This document shows, piece by piece, positions 46,770 to 54,320 of a DNA stretch of 54,320 bases. The translations under genes and the position numbers were made by a program. The stretch is from positions 1 through 54,320 of the forward strand of contig JANQUV010000095.1 of the NCBI GenBank assembly GCA_030730585.1, in the 5' to 3' direction. Every line of letters starts with the position of its first letter. The stretch's first letter is position 1. The DNA comes from Haliea sp. (GTDB lineage: Bacteria; Pseudomonadota; Gammaproteobacteria; Pseudomonadales; Halieaceae). A model generated the notes under the pieces. The model searched no databases. It was not told the DNA's origin and saw only the letters and a list, made by a program, of their open reading frames with translations.

Positions 46770-46879
46770 GGTAACCCAGGCAGCCACACCCCGGCACACG
46801 CCTCAGTAACTACCGTTGCTCCCTTCCGGGCCTGGCGGGGTTCGCTACCTGGCATTGCGAGGGGACCACCCGGGTCACC
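46770..46879 (-). ncRNA. ffs: 4.5S signal recognition particle RNA
   Basis: The RNA core of bacterial SRP, which binds Ffh. About 110 nt. The diagnostic apical motif CAGGCCCGGAAGGGAGCA is present on the minus strand, and the termini pair as GGTGACCCGGG with CCTGGGTTACC (two G-U pairs). The end coordinates follow that terminal helix and could be off by a few bases. Location beside dnaX is typical. Confidence 0.93.
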
Positions 46880-46886
46880 GGGGCGC

Positions 46887-46915
46887 ATTCTCTCCGAATA
46901 GCCCGCTGCCTGCAA
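46887..46915 (-). promoter_or_regulatory. ffs promoter
   Basis: On the minus strand TTGCAG (46910-46915), 17 bp, then GAGAAT (46887-46892), a GC-rich discriminator, and the first base of 4.5S RNA 8 bp later. The GC-rich discriminator suggests stringent control. Confidence 0.65.
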
Positions 46916-46989
46916 CTAATCCCTCCAGGTTATGCCATCGGGCCGGCCATTGGTGCCTTTATTGACCGGATGCAGCGCTTCCCACGGCA

Positions 46990-47006
46990 TGTTAGATCAA
47001 CTAACA
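46990..47006 (+). promoter_or_regulatory. Operator 1 of the RND efflux operon (inverted repeat)
   Basis: TGTTAGATCAACTAACA: a 17-bp palindrome with half-sites TGTTAG/CTAACA. It shares the TGTTA-N7-TAACA core and flanking A/T with the site 22 bp downstream. The likely binder is the TetR-family protein encoded at the end of the operon. Confidence 0.75.
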
Positions 47007-47011
47007 TATCA

Positions 47012-47028
47012 TGTTATTGTAATTAACA
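47012..47028 (+). promoter_or_regulatory. Operator 2 of the RND efflux operon (inverted repeat)
   Basis: TGTTATTGTAATTAACA: TGTTA-N7-TAACA, centred 22 bp (about two helical turns) after operator 1 and 12 bp before the adaptor ATG. Same-face spacing would allow two repressor dimers to bind cooperatively. I could not identify a confident -35/-10 pair among these repeats. Confidence 0.75.
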
Positions 47029-47040
47029 TTGGCTTGTTCG

Positions 47041-48159
47041 ATGAATAAATCCTTCACGTCGAGTTACCGCACCCTCGCCTTGAGTATTGTCGCCGCAGCG
47101 TTGCTAACGACTGTGCTCACCAGCATTATCAGCCTGCGCGCGGTTTCCACTGGCCAACCGGCCCCCCACCCTCTACCGGTTAGCGTGTTTACCTACGCTG
47201 AACAGTCCTCCTACACCACAACTCTGCGGCTCTCGGGGCTACTGCAAGCAAAAGCCCGAGCACAGGTGGCTTTTGAGATTCCCGGCCTGTTGCTCGATCT
47301 CGAGGCCCAGGAAGGTGACCCGGTCGCAGCCGGCAGCGTACTCGGACGCCTGGACACACGGCAGCTGCAGGCACAGAAGGCCATAGCAACCGCAGAGTTG
47401 AACAGTGTTGATGCCGAGCTGCAGCTTGCCACCTTACGTTCAGAGCGCAGCCGTCAACTGAGCGCCAGTGGCGCCGTATCCGTGCAGGACTACGACGAGT
47501 TACGTTTGACCGCGCAAGCGCTGGCGAGCCGCAAAGCGGCGGTTCTGGCCAGCCTGCGGAGCCTTGAGATAGACCTGGAAAAGTCGACGTTAAAGGCGCC
47601 CTATACAGGCGTCGTGGCAGCGCGTTACGTCGACCCCGGGACTGTGTTGCAGGCTGGTCAATTAGTGTTGCAGCTGGTTTCTGCCAACGACCTTGAAGCG
47701 CGCATCGGTGTACCCGCCGCACACATGAGCCAACTCACACCCGGCCAGCCCTATGCGCTGCAGTTTCGGACAGGCGAGTTCGACGCCACACTGCGTGCCG
47801 TGCGCCGTGATCTTGATGTTCGCACAGGCACCGCACTGGCAGTGTTCGACCTGCCGTCGGGGGTAAACCTGCTGGACGGTGATATTGCCAGGCTGACGGT
47901 GGAACGTAGCATCGCTAGCACGGGTGGCTGGGTTCCCATCAGCGCGCTGCTTGAAGGCGAGCGCGGCGCATGGACAGTGCTGCGCATTGACCCGCAGCCA
48001 GACGGCACTGCGGTGACCCTGCGTGAGGCCGTTGAGGTACTCTCAATTGACGGCGCCAGAGCCTACGTCAAAGGGAGCTTGCAAACGGGCCAGCGCGTGG
48101 TGGCCGACGGTATTCATCGTATCGCCGCGGGCACCCCTGTGCAGCCCTTGGAATACTGA
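47041..48159 (+). CDS. RND efflux periplasmic adaptor (membrane fusion protein)
   Basis: Links the pump at 48161 to an outer-membrane channel. 372 residues from ATG 47041: an N-terminal membrane anchor (ALSIVAAALLTTVLTSIISL), a lipoyl/hairpin region (VAFEIPGLLLDLEAQEGDPV and a paired STLKAPYTGVVAARYVDPG), an alpha-helical hairpin between, and a C-terminal beta-barrel. No outer-membrane factor gene is nearby, so it may recruit a TolC made elsewhere. One base separates it from the pump. Confidence 0.93.
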   Translation: MNKSFTSSYRTLALSIVAAALLTTVLTSIISLRAVSTGQPAPHPLPVSVFTYAEQSSYTTTLRLSGLLQAKARAQVAFEIPGLLLDLEAQEGDPVAAGSVLGRLDTRQLQAQKAIATAELNSVDAELQLATLRSERSRQLSASGAVSVQDYDELRLTAQALASRKAAVLASLRSLEIDLEKSTLKAPYTGVVAARYVDPGTVLQAGQLVLQLVSANDLEARIGVPAAHMSQLTPGQPYALQFRTGEFDATLRAVRRDLDVRTGTALAVFDLPSGVNLLDGDIARLTVERSIASTGGWVPISALLEGERGAWTVLRIDPQPDGTAVTLREAVEVLSIDGARAYVKGSLQTGQRVVADGIHRIAAGTPVQPLEY

Positions 48160-48160
48160 G

Positions 48161-51100
48161 ATGCTGGCCCGCCTGCTATACAACAACACCCGCTACTTCA
48201 CCCTGCTGGTGTTGGTTATCGTGGTCATTGGCATTGCCAGCCTGCGCTCCATCGCGCGCCAGGAAGACCCCACCATTACCAATTTTATCGCGAATGTGAC
48301 CACGTTTTACCCCGGCGCGGACCCCGCTCGGGTGGAGGCCATGATCACCCGGCCGCTAGAAGACGAACTGCGTCAAATCACCGAAATTGACACCTTGGAC
48401 TCCACCTCGGCTACCGGCGTATCGAGCCTGACCATCGCCTTGGTCGAAACCTTGTCTGCTCAGGACATCGAGCGCAGCTGGTCGGAAATTCGCGACGCCC
48501 TTGGTGACGCTGCAGCACAGTTTCCTGCTGGCGCCACGGACCCGGTATTCGATGATGACCGACTCACCGCTTATACGATGCTGGTCGCCCTGCGGGCGCG
48601 CGAGGGCAATGCGGCGCCGCTATCGCTGGTGCACCGGGTAGCGCTGGATTTTGCCGACGCTGCACGCAATTTTGCTGGCACGGAGCGCGTTGACCTGTTC
48701 GGCGAACCTGCGGAAGAAATTCGTGTTGCCCTCGACGAAGTTGCGCTGATCAGCCGGGGGCTAAGCACGGCCGACGTTGCCGCCGCACTGCGCGGCGCTG
48801 ATGCAAGAAGTGCCGCAGGCCGCAGCACCGGTGATGGCAATGATTTCTTAATCGAGGTGGACGGCGCACTCGACAGTACCGCACGCGTGCGCGAGGTGCT
48901 GCTAGGCGCAAGCGCCAACGCGGGAACGGTGCGCGTGGGCGATATTGCCGAGGTCTACCGCGCTCGCGCTACACCGCCTGTGTCACGGGTTCTGGTGGAA
49001 GGCGCTGAGGGCTTGCTCATCGGCGTCGCCATGAAAAACGGTCTACAAGTAGACCGCTGGGCAGCAGACTTCACGGCATTTGTCACAGCTTATAACCAAC
49101 TCGCACCGGCGGGCATTAGCATCGAAGTCAGCTATGACCAGAGTGTTTATACAGAGGAACGTCTGCGTAGCGTGGTGGCAAACCTGACCCTCGGCATCGT
49201 CCTGGTGTTATTGGTACTGCTATTCACCATGGGCTGGCGCGCGGCGGTGGTTGTGGCGTGCATTTTGCCGCTGTGCACGCTGTTCTCCTTAACGGTGCTC
49301 TACCATTCAGGCATCGCCATACATCAAATGTCGGTGACCGGCCTGGTGGTCGCGCTCGGCTTGTTGGTGGATGGTTCGATCGTGATGACCGATGAAATCC
49401 GCAAGCGCTTGGTCGATCACGGCGACAGTCCCCTGTCATCAATTACCGGTGCCGTGTCGAGGCTGCGGGTGCCCCTGCTCTCCTCCACAGCCACCACCGT
49501 GCTCGCCTTCATGCCCATGGTTATCCTGCCCGGGCCAGCCGGCGACTTTATGGGCTCCATCGCCATTGCCGTAGTTGTGATGCTCACCGGCTCATTGCTA
49601 TTGGCGCTCACCATTACGCCGGTGCTCGCGGCCTGGCTGTTACCTCGCGGCCTCACGCGCAGCGAGCGTTGGTGGGAAATGGGCATGGGCAGCGGCACGC
49701 CAGGCAAGCTGCTGGTGCAAGCGCTGGACTGGTCGCTGCGTAATCCGGGCAGCTCAGTGGCGCTGGCACTCGCCTTGCCGATTACGGGCTTTATGACCTT
49801 CTCCACATTGACCGCGCAGTTTTTTCCCGGCACCGACCGCGATCAAATGTACCTTCAAGTGAAGCTCCCGGACGGCCGCTCTATTGACGACACCACCGAA
49901 CTCGTACGGCGTCTTGATGCGCAGCTGCGATCAGACCCATTGATACGCAGGGTCGACTGGACCATCGGAGAAAGCAGCCCGCCTTTTTACTACAATATGT
50001 TTCGTACCCGCGAGGCCATGCCCAGTTGGGCGGAGGCGCTGGTTTTGACGACCGATGCACGGCAAACCGATGCTTTGATCCGTCGCCTGCAAAAAGGAGT
50101 TGATCGTGATTATCCCCAAGCGCGCATCATCGTCAGAGGCATCGACCAAGGGCCGCCCGTCATGGCGCCACTGGAAGTAGAGATTTATGGTGACAACCTG
50201 GACGTGCTGCGTGAGCTGGGCGAGGCATTCCGCCTGCGTATGGAACAACTGGCCGACGTTACCCACACCAATACCAGCCTCGTGGCAGGATCACCCAAGA
50301 TGGTTTTTCATGCCGACGAAATGCGCCTGCGCTTGGCGGGCTTGAATCAACGAGATATCGCCTCCGCACTGGATGCAGCACTGATGGGCATCAACGGCGG
50401 TGAAATGTTGGAGGGCACTGAGCGACTGCCGGTTGTGGCTCGGCTGCGGGAAGTGAACTGGAATAGCCCCGGCGACATTGCCGCGCTGCATTTACCGCTT
50501 ACGCCAGGCAGCGACAGTTTAGGCATGCCCGGCATTCCGTTATACAGCTTGGGAGAATTCGTGCTGGAGCCAGCCCGCAGCCCCATCAGCCGCGCGCAAG
50601 GGGTGCGCACCAATACCGTACAAGCCTACCTGACCCGGGGTGTATTGCCTGAGGAAGCGCTGAATCAGCTGCGGGCTGATTTAGCCGCCAACCCCATTGC
50701 AATGCCCGAGGGTTATCGCTTTGGGTTCGGTGGAGACAGTAATGAACGGGCAGAAACCGTCGCCGGCATCATGGCCCCAATGGGTATCATACTGGCAATG
50801 CTCACAGCCACCATTGTGCTAACGTTTAACTCCTGGCGGCTGTCCGTGGTTGCCGTGCTCGTCTGCATATGCTCAACCGGGCTCAGCCTTCTGGCCCTCG
50901 CGATCTTTAAATACCCGTTCGGTATTCAAGCGCTGATCGGAGTTATTGGCTCGATTGGCGTATCGATCAACGCGGCGATCATCATCATCACCGCCCTGCA
51001 AGAAGACAACGCGGCGGTGAACGGCGGCCGCTACGCCATACGCCGTGTGGTGATGGAATCCAGCCGACACATTGTTTCCACAACGGTTACCACCTTCGGC

Positions 51101-51292
51101 GGATTTCTACCCCTGATCCTTGACGGAGGGCAGTTTTGGCCGCCCTTCGCCATGGCGATTGCCGGTGGTGTTTTACTCTCTACGGTTGTTTCGTTTTTTC
51201 TCGTGCCGCAGCTATTTATTCTGCTTGCCCGCAGGTCATCACCAGCAGCGCGATCAGGGCACGCTACCACACAGGTCGGCTCAGAGGCATGA
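48161..51292 (+). CDS. RND efflux pump permease
   Basis: A proton-driven inner-membrane pump with two six-helix halves and large periplasmic loops, 1043 residues from ATG 48161. The N-terminus (LLVLVIVVIGIASLRSIARQEDP) and EVSYDQSVYTEE motif fit the AcrB superfamily. In transmembrane helix 4 AcrB has Asp-Asp; here it is Asp404-Gly405 (LLVDGSIVMTDE). In helix 10, where AcrB has Lys940, Asn937 appears (SIGVSINAAI). The proton relay therefore differs from classical multidrug pumps. Substrate unknown. Confidence 0.94.
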   Translation: MLARLLYNNTRYFTLLVLVIVVIGIASLRSIARQEDPTITNFIANVTTFYPGADPARVEAMITRPLEDELRQITEIDTLDSTSATGVSSLTIALVETLSAQDIERSWSEIRDALGDAAAQFPAGATDPVFDDDRLTAYTMLVALRAREGNAAPLSLVHRVALDFADAARNFAGTERVDLFGEPAEEIRVALDEVALISRGLSTADVAAALRGADARSAAGRSTGDGNDFLIEVDGALDSTARVREVLLGASANAGTVRVGDIAEVYRARATPPVSRVLVEGAEGLLIGVAMKNGLQVDRWAADFTAFVTAYNQLAPAGISIEVSYDQSVYTEERLRSVVANLTLGIVLVLLVLLFTMGWRAAVVVACILPLCTLFSLTVLYHSGIAIHQMSVTGLVVALGLLVDGSIVMTDEIRKRLVDHGDSPLSSITGAVSRLRVPLLSSTATTVLAFMPMVILPGPAGDFMGSIAIAVVVMLTGSLLLALTITPVLAAWLLPRGLTRSERWWEMGMGSGTPGKLLVQALDWSLRNPGSSVALALALPITGFMTFSTLTAQFFPGTDRDQMYLQVKLPDGRSIDDTTELVRRLDAQLRSDPLIRRVDWTIGESSPPFYYNMFRTREAMPSWAEALVLTTDARQTDALIRRLQKGVDRDYPQARIIVRGIDQGPPVMAPLEVEIYGDNLDVLRELGEAFRLRMEQLADVTHTNTSLVAGSPKMVFHADEMRLRLAGLNQRDIASALDAALMGINGGEMLEGTERLPVVARLREVNWNSPGDIAALHLPLTPGSDSLGMPGIPLYSLGEFVLEPARSPISRAQGVRTNTVQAYLTRGVLPEEALNQLRADLAANPIAMPEGYRFGFGGDSNERAETVAGIMAPMGIILAMLTATIVLTFNSWRLSVVAVLVCICSTGLSLLALAIFKYPFGIQALIGVIGSIGVSINAAIIIITALQEDNAAVNGGRYAIRRVVMESSRHIVSTTVTTFGGFLPLILDGGQFWPPFAMAIAGGVLLSTVVSFFLVPQLFILLARRSSPAARSGHATTQVGSEA

Positions 51293-51906
51293 GGCCGAAA
51301 CACCCCGCATACCACCATGGCGACTTGCGCAACGCGTTGATTCTTGCCGCAGTGGAGCTCATTGAAGAGCGCGGCAGTGCCGACTTTGCGATGATCGACG
51401 CAGCGCGCCGGGCGGGGGTTAGCAGTGCAGCGCCCTACCGCCATTTTCGCGACAAAACAGCGCTGATGGATGCGGTGCTCGACTTCGCATTTTCTGAGCT
51501 GGGTCGCAATATTGCAGCTGTCATGCAAACGCAGCCCCTTGGCAGTGCCGAGGCTATTATTGCTATCGGTAAAGCCTACATACGCTTTATGACCCAGCAC
51601 CGCGAATTCTATGCCTTAATGTGGGGCGCTACGGGCATACGCGCTGTCGACCAAGAGGTCAGTGACGAGCGCAGCGCCGTCGGCTTTTTTATTTTGCTCG
51701 ACGCGGTAGAGCATTGGTGCAGCGAAAACGAGATCGCGGAACAGGATGTATTGCAACTCTCTATTAAGCTCTGGTCGATGGCACATGGCTTGGCGGGCAT
51801 TACCTTATACGGCCACATTGAGCGATTTCTGCCGCAGGCAGACGTGTTCTCGCTGTTGGAAAGCAGCACCCATACCTTCCTCGAAGGCCTGCGCAAATTA
51901 CGCTAG
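51289..51906 (+). CDS. TetR-family transcriptional regulator
   Basis: 205 residues from the ATG at 51289, overlapping the pump stop (ATGA). N-terminal helix-turn-helix (FAMIDAARRAGVSSAAPYRHF near residues 33-53) and a TetR_C-type ligand domain (IAIGKAYIRFMTQHREFYALM). It is the last gene of the operon and is the best candidate to bind the paired operators at 46990-47028 and autoregulate the unit; ligands may be pump substrates. Confidence 0.93.
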   Translation: MRPKHPAYHHGDLRNALILAAVELIEERGSADFAMIDAARRAGVSSAAPYRHFRDKTALMDAVLDFAFSELGRNIAAVMQTQPLGSAEAIIAIGKAYIRFMTQHREFYALMWGATGIRAVDQEVSDERSAVGFFILLDAVEHWCSENEIAEQDVLQLSIKLWSMAHGLAGITLYGHIERFLPQADVFSLLESSTHTFLEGLRKLR

Positions 51907-52004
51907 CGGCGGGCGCACTTCTTGCACGACGCACGATGAACCTGCCATCGTAGTTGGGGTATGATCGGCGCTAACCGCAGCCAGCACGCTCCCCGAGACA
52001 GCTT

Positions 52005-52322
52005 ATGCTCGACACGACACACTATTTGCCCGAGACGCTGACACGCCACGCGGTCAATGCCACTTCCAGAGACCTGTTGCTGGATTTCGGCACTGACTGG
52101 TGTGGCCATTGTCAGGCCGCGCAGCCAATCATCGCCGACGCGCTTGCTGCAGCCCCCCCGCTGCGCCACCTCAAAATCGAGGACGGGCCGGGGCGTCCGC
52201 TAGGGCGCTCCTTCAAAGTAAAGTTATGGCCAACACTGGTATTGCTGCGTAATGGCGAAGAGGTCGCTCGCGAGGTACGCCCTACCCGCTCGGCGCAGGT
52301 CGCACAACTGCTGCTGCGCTAG
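52005..52322 (+). CDS. Thioredoxin family protein
   Basis: 105 residues with the catalytic motif WCGHC near residues 29-33 and a cis-Pro in LWPTLVLLRNG. The active site is WCGHC, as in protein disulphide isomerase, not the WCGPC of thioredoxin 1, which implies a different redox potential. No signal peptide, so cytoplasmic. A TATGAT -10-like element is 45-50 bp upstream. Confidence 0.92.
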   Translation: MLDTTHYLPETLTRHAVNATSRDLLLDFGTDWCGHCQAAQPIIADALAAAPPLRHLKIEDGPGRPLGRSFKVKLWPTLVLLRNGEEVAREVRPTRSAQVAQLLLR

Positions 52323-52331
52323 CTGCGGACC

Positions 52332-53549
52332 ATGAAATGCACCTCGCCCAGTGACTATGATGAGCGTTTTCATGCGCTTGACGCACTGCTGTATCAGCGC
52401 CGTCATCTCTGGCAGGTTCGCCCCTTTCATCATCGCTCACTGCCATGGCGGCACAGCGAACCTGAGCTCTGTGCAGCACTGGAAACACTCACGGAAGCTC
52501 AGCTGGCAGCGCTGGAATCTGATCCGATGCAGCGGGCGGCATGGTTGCGGCCTTGGCTGGGCGATGCAGTGGATGCGTTGGTGGCACTGGCAACGCTGCC
52601 TTGCTTGCCACCGAGGCCGCTAACCCCGCCGCCCCGTTTGGATCTCGGTGTACCAGGGCGCAAGTGGGCGCAGATCATCGCGTTTGCGGCACAGTTACCC
52701 GATGATGGCCGGGTGCTGTTGGAATGGTGCGCGGGCAAGGGCCACTTAGGCCGGCTGTTGGCGGTTGCGCAGCAGCGCAGCGTGACCAGCCTGGAAATTG
52801 ATCCGACCCTGTGCGCGCAGGGGCGCCGACTAGCTGAGCGCTGGCAGGCATCGATTCGTTTCTGTACCACTGATGCGCTGCTAGCGAGCGCCGCCGCGTA
52901 CTTGCCCGCTAACGGACATGCGGTGGCGTTGCATGCCTGCGGTGAGCTACACGTCGCCTTGATGCACTATTGGCTGCAAGGCCGTAGCGAGCGCCTAACG
53001 CTGTCACCCTGCTGCTATGACGCCATTACCGGCGAAACGTATGTGCCCTTGTCACGCGGCGCCCGCGCCAGCGGCTTGCGGCTTGGCCGAGCCGACTTGC
53101 AATTCACGCAGCAAGAAACCGTCACGGGGAGCAAGGGCACTCGCCGCAACCGGCAGCAAGAATTACTCTGGCGTCTGGCATTTGATGAGTGGCAGCGAGC
53201 GAATCGTGGTGTCGACATTTACCTGCCAGTGCCTAATGTTCCCAAGCGCTGTCTCAGCGGCACTTTCGGCGCTTTTGTCCACCGCACCGCAACGCTCAAG
53301 GGGCTGCAAGTCGAACAGAGCTTCAAGGAGCAAGCATGGCTATGCCGTGGTGCGAACAGGCGTAATCTGGTGCGCCGTATGGAGCTTGTTAGTCATGTGT
53401 TTCAGCGCCCCCTTGAGGTTTGGCTTGCGCTGGACCGAACCTTGTTACTAAAAGAACATGGCGCCGAGGTCCGCTTGGGTACCTTTTGTGAACGCAGTAT
53501 CACCCCGCGAAATGTATTGATCGATGCCTGGTGGCCTCAGCATGTCTAA
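52332..53549 (+). CDS. Class I SAM-dependent methyltransferase, GSTCD-like
   Basis: 405 residues: an N-terminal helical region, a Rossmann methyltransferase with motif I LLEWCAGKGHLGRLL near 133-147, motif II SLEIDPTL, and SPCCYDAITG near residue 223, a Cys-Cys-Tyr motif found in GSTCD-type methyltransferases. A C-terminal extension of about 150 residues follows. Substrate unknown. It starts 9 bp after the thioredoxin-like gene and overlaps the VanZ gene by 8 bp. Confidence 0.85.
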   Translation: MKCTSPSDYDERFHALDALLYQRRHLWQVRPFHHRSLPWRHSEPELCAALETLTEAQLAALESDPMQRAAWLRPWLGDAVDALVALATLPCLPPRPLTPPPRLDLGVPGRKWAQIIAFAAQLPDDGRVLLEWCAGKGHLGRLLAVAQQRSVTSLEIDPTLCAQGRRLAERWQASIRFCTTDALLASAAAYLPANGHAVALHACGELHVALMHYWLQGRSERLTLSPCCYDAITGETYVPLSRGARASGLRLGRADLQFTQQETVTGSKGTRRNRQQELLWRLAFDEWQRANRGVDIYLPVPNVPKRCLSGTFGAFVHRTATLKGLQVEQSFKEQAWLCRGANRRNLVRRMELVSHVFQRPLEVWLALDRTLLLKEHGAEVRLGTFCERSITPRNVLIDAWWPQHV

Positions 53550-53964
53550 TCGCTCTAGCAACACGCTCAATCTTTCTTCGCCTGCTACGGTGCTGGCGGT
53601 AGCAATGTTCTGTTTTTCGAGCGCTGCCCTACTCCTGCCGGCAAGCGTCTTGGCGACACTCTCGAATTGGTTGGCGTTCGCCAGGCCTCCAGTAGCGGAC
53701 ATCAGCTCTTCGGATAAATGGGTTCACGGCCTGATATTCACTCTCTGCGGGTACAGCGTGATGCGCGCCTGGGGATTTGGCGCGAGAAGCTGGCTTTGGG
53801 CACTGTGTGCACTCGTGGCTTATGGCGCAGCGACCGAAGCCCTGCAACTACTCGTGCCCGGCCGCTCCGCAAGCTGGGGCGACTGGTTCGCCGACGCGCT
53901 TGGCGCCTGCATCGGCGTCTGTCTCGGTTTTTTGCGTAACCTGTATCAAGCACGAGCCCGTTAG
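53542..53964 (+). CDS. VanZ-family membrane protein
   Basis: 140 residues from the ATG at 53542, which overlaps the methyltransferase stop (ATGTCTAA). The VanZ pattern is clear: SDKWVHGLIFTLCGY, then TEALQLLVPGRSASWGDWFAD with the conserved Arg and Asp. About four transmembrane helices. VanZ proteins can lower teicoplanin sensitivity in Gram-positives; in Gram-negatives the role is unknown. A weak hairpin (TGCCGC/GCGGCA) follows at 53979-53995. Confidence 0.9.
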   Translation: MSNRSSNTLNLSSPATVLAVAMFCFSSAALLLPASVLATLSNWLAFARPPVADISSSDKWVHGLIFTLCGYSVMRAWGFGARSWLWALCALVAYGAATEALQLLVPGRSASWGDWFADALGACIGVCLGFLRNLYQARAR

Positions 53965-54081
53965 CGCCGCTTTTTGCCTGCCGCTTAGCGCGGCAAGCAT
54001 TTGCCAGCACTGTGCAATTGCCCAAGGAACGCTATACTCAATTGTTTGGACCAGCGCTTAGCAGCGCAACAGGCTTAGCCC

Positions 54082-54320
54082 ATGGTAAAGAAGCTGCCCG
54101 ACAAGTCAGACATGCGAGCGGACTTGGAACGTGAAACCCAGCTGTTTCTGCAAGACGGTGGTGAGGTGAAATCGGTTCCTACCGGTATAAGCGGCAAGGA
54201 CCCGCTGGCGCCGCCGCTGTACCTCACACGACGTCTGTTTGCTGAACCACGTGCAGAGCGCACCCCGATTCCAGAGGTGGTGGCGGCGATCGAGGCGCGG
54301 CGCAAAGCGCTCGTTAAGCG
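54082..54320 (+). CDS. Unknown protein, truncated by window end
   Basis: The first 79 codons of an open frame with no stop before the edge: MVKKLPDKSDMRADLERETQ, FLQDGGEVKSVPTGISGKDP, then a Pro/Arg-rich part (TRRLFAEPRAERTPIPEVV). The FLxxGGxVxxVxxGxSG pattern recalls, only by eye, small RNA polymerase-associated proteins such as SutA of Pseudomonas; I would not assign it. A TATACT at 54033-54038 may be its -10 element. Confidence 0.6.
   Translation, partial: MVKKLPDKSDMRADLERETQLFLQDGGEVKSVPTGISGKDPLAPPLYLTRRLFAEPRAERTPIPEVVAAIEARRKALVK

Noticed and set aside
53979-53995. Hairpin after the VanZ gene as a terminator
   Set aside because: The 6-bp stem is followed by AGCATTTGCC, not a T-run, on plus, and has no T-run on minus; too weak to call.
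1-54320. CRISPR arrays, prophage, transposases, toxin-antitoxin or restriction genes
   Set aside because: None seen on either strand; the repeated DNA is limited to the tRNA units and the 15-bp coding repeat.

Overview
The window looks like chromosomal core DNA from a GC-rich marine-type gammaproteobacterium. It carries a complete Na+-translocating NADH:quinone reductase operon (nqrABCDEF with apbE and nqrM). Gene blocks such as comEC-DUF2062-lolCDE, nqr-gap-mfd-csiV, lexA-topA and uvrC-pgsA-tRNA-Gly resemble, from memory, those of Pseudomonas and its relatives. A Cellvibrionales/Halieaceae-like or other pseudomonad-related lineage fits. That placement is inference; no rRNA gene is present to settle it.

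Layout. 1-330: the 5' part of tRNA-Gly(GCC), separated from its own strong promoter by two perfect 106-bp repeats, each containing a 5' half of the same tRNA with a changed anticodon (GAU). 344-8911, all minus: pgsA, uvrC, murB, a low-molecular-weight phosphatase, kdsB, lpxK, msbA, exbD, exbB. This is a tightly overlapping envelope/LPS cluster with many GTG and TTG starts. 8978-15081: comEC, a DUF2062 membrane protein on plus, and the lipoprotein exporter genes lolE/lolD/lolC. 15111-22250: nqrM, apbE and nqrF-A, with a terminator hairpin inside the start of apbE. 22494-31483: an N-terminally extended GAPDH, mfd, csiV, a thioinosine phosphorylase, a MscS channel, a decayed reading frame, and lexA behind two SOS boxes.

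31480-38223: two small conserved proteins, topA, a membrane protein, a universal stress protein, a glutaredoxin-like protein, an IclR regulator and a TrmH-type RNA methyltransferase. 38236-42186: a MoxR ATPase, a CoxE-like VWA protein, a membrane-anchored VWA protein and a small membrane protein, which is the least understood block. 42183-46879: ycgN, ycgL, rnd, recR, ebfC, dnaX and the 4.5S SRP RNA. 46990-51906: an RND efflux operon (adaptor, pump, TetR regulator) preceded by two matching 17-bp operators. 52005-54320: a thioredoxin-like protein, a GSTCD-like methyltransferase, a VanZ-family protein and a truncated unknown gene.

Most of the window is ordinary housekeeping DNA. I found no CRISPR array, prophage, transposase or recognisable defence island. 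The best candidates for something undescribed are the anticodon-swapped tRNA-half repeats, the MoxR/VWA block and the RND operon with paired operators and altered proton-relay residues.
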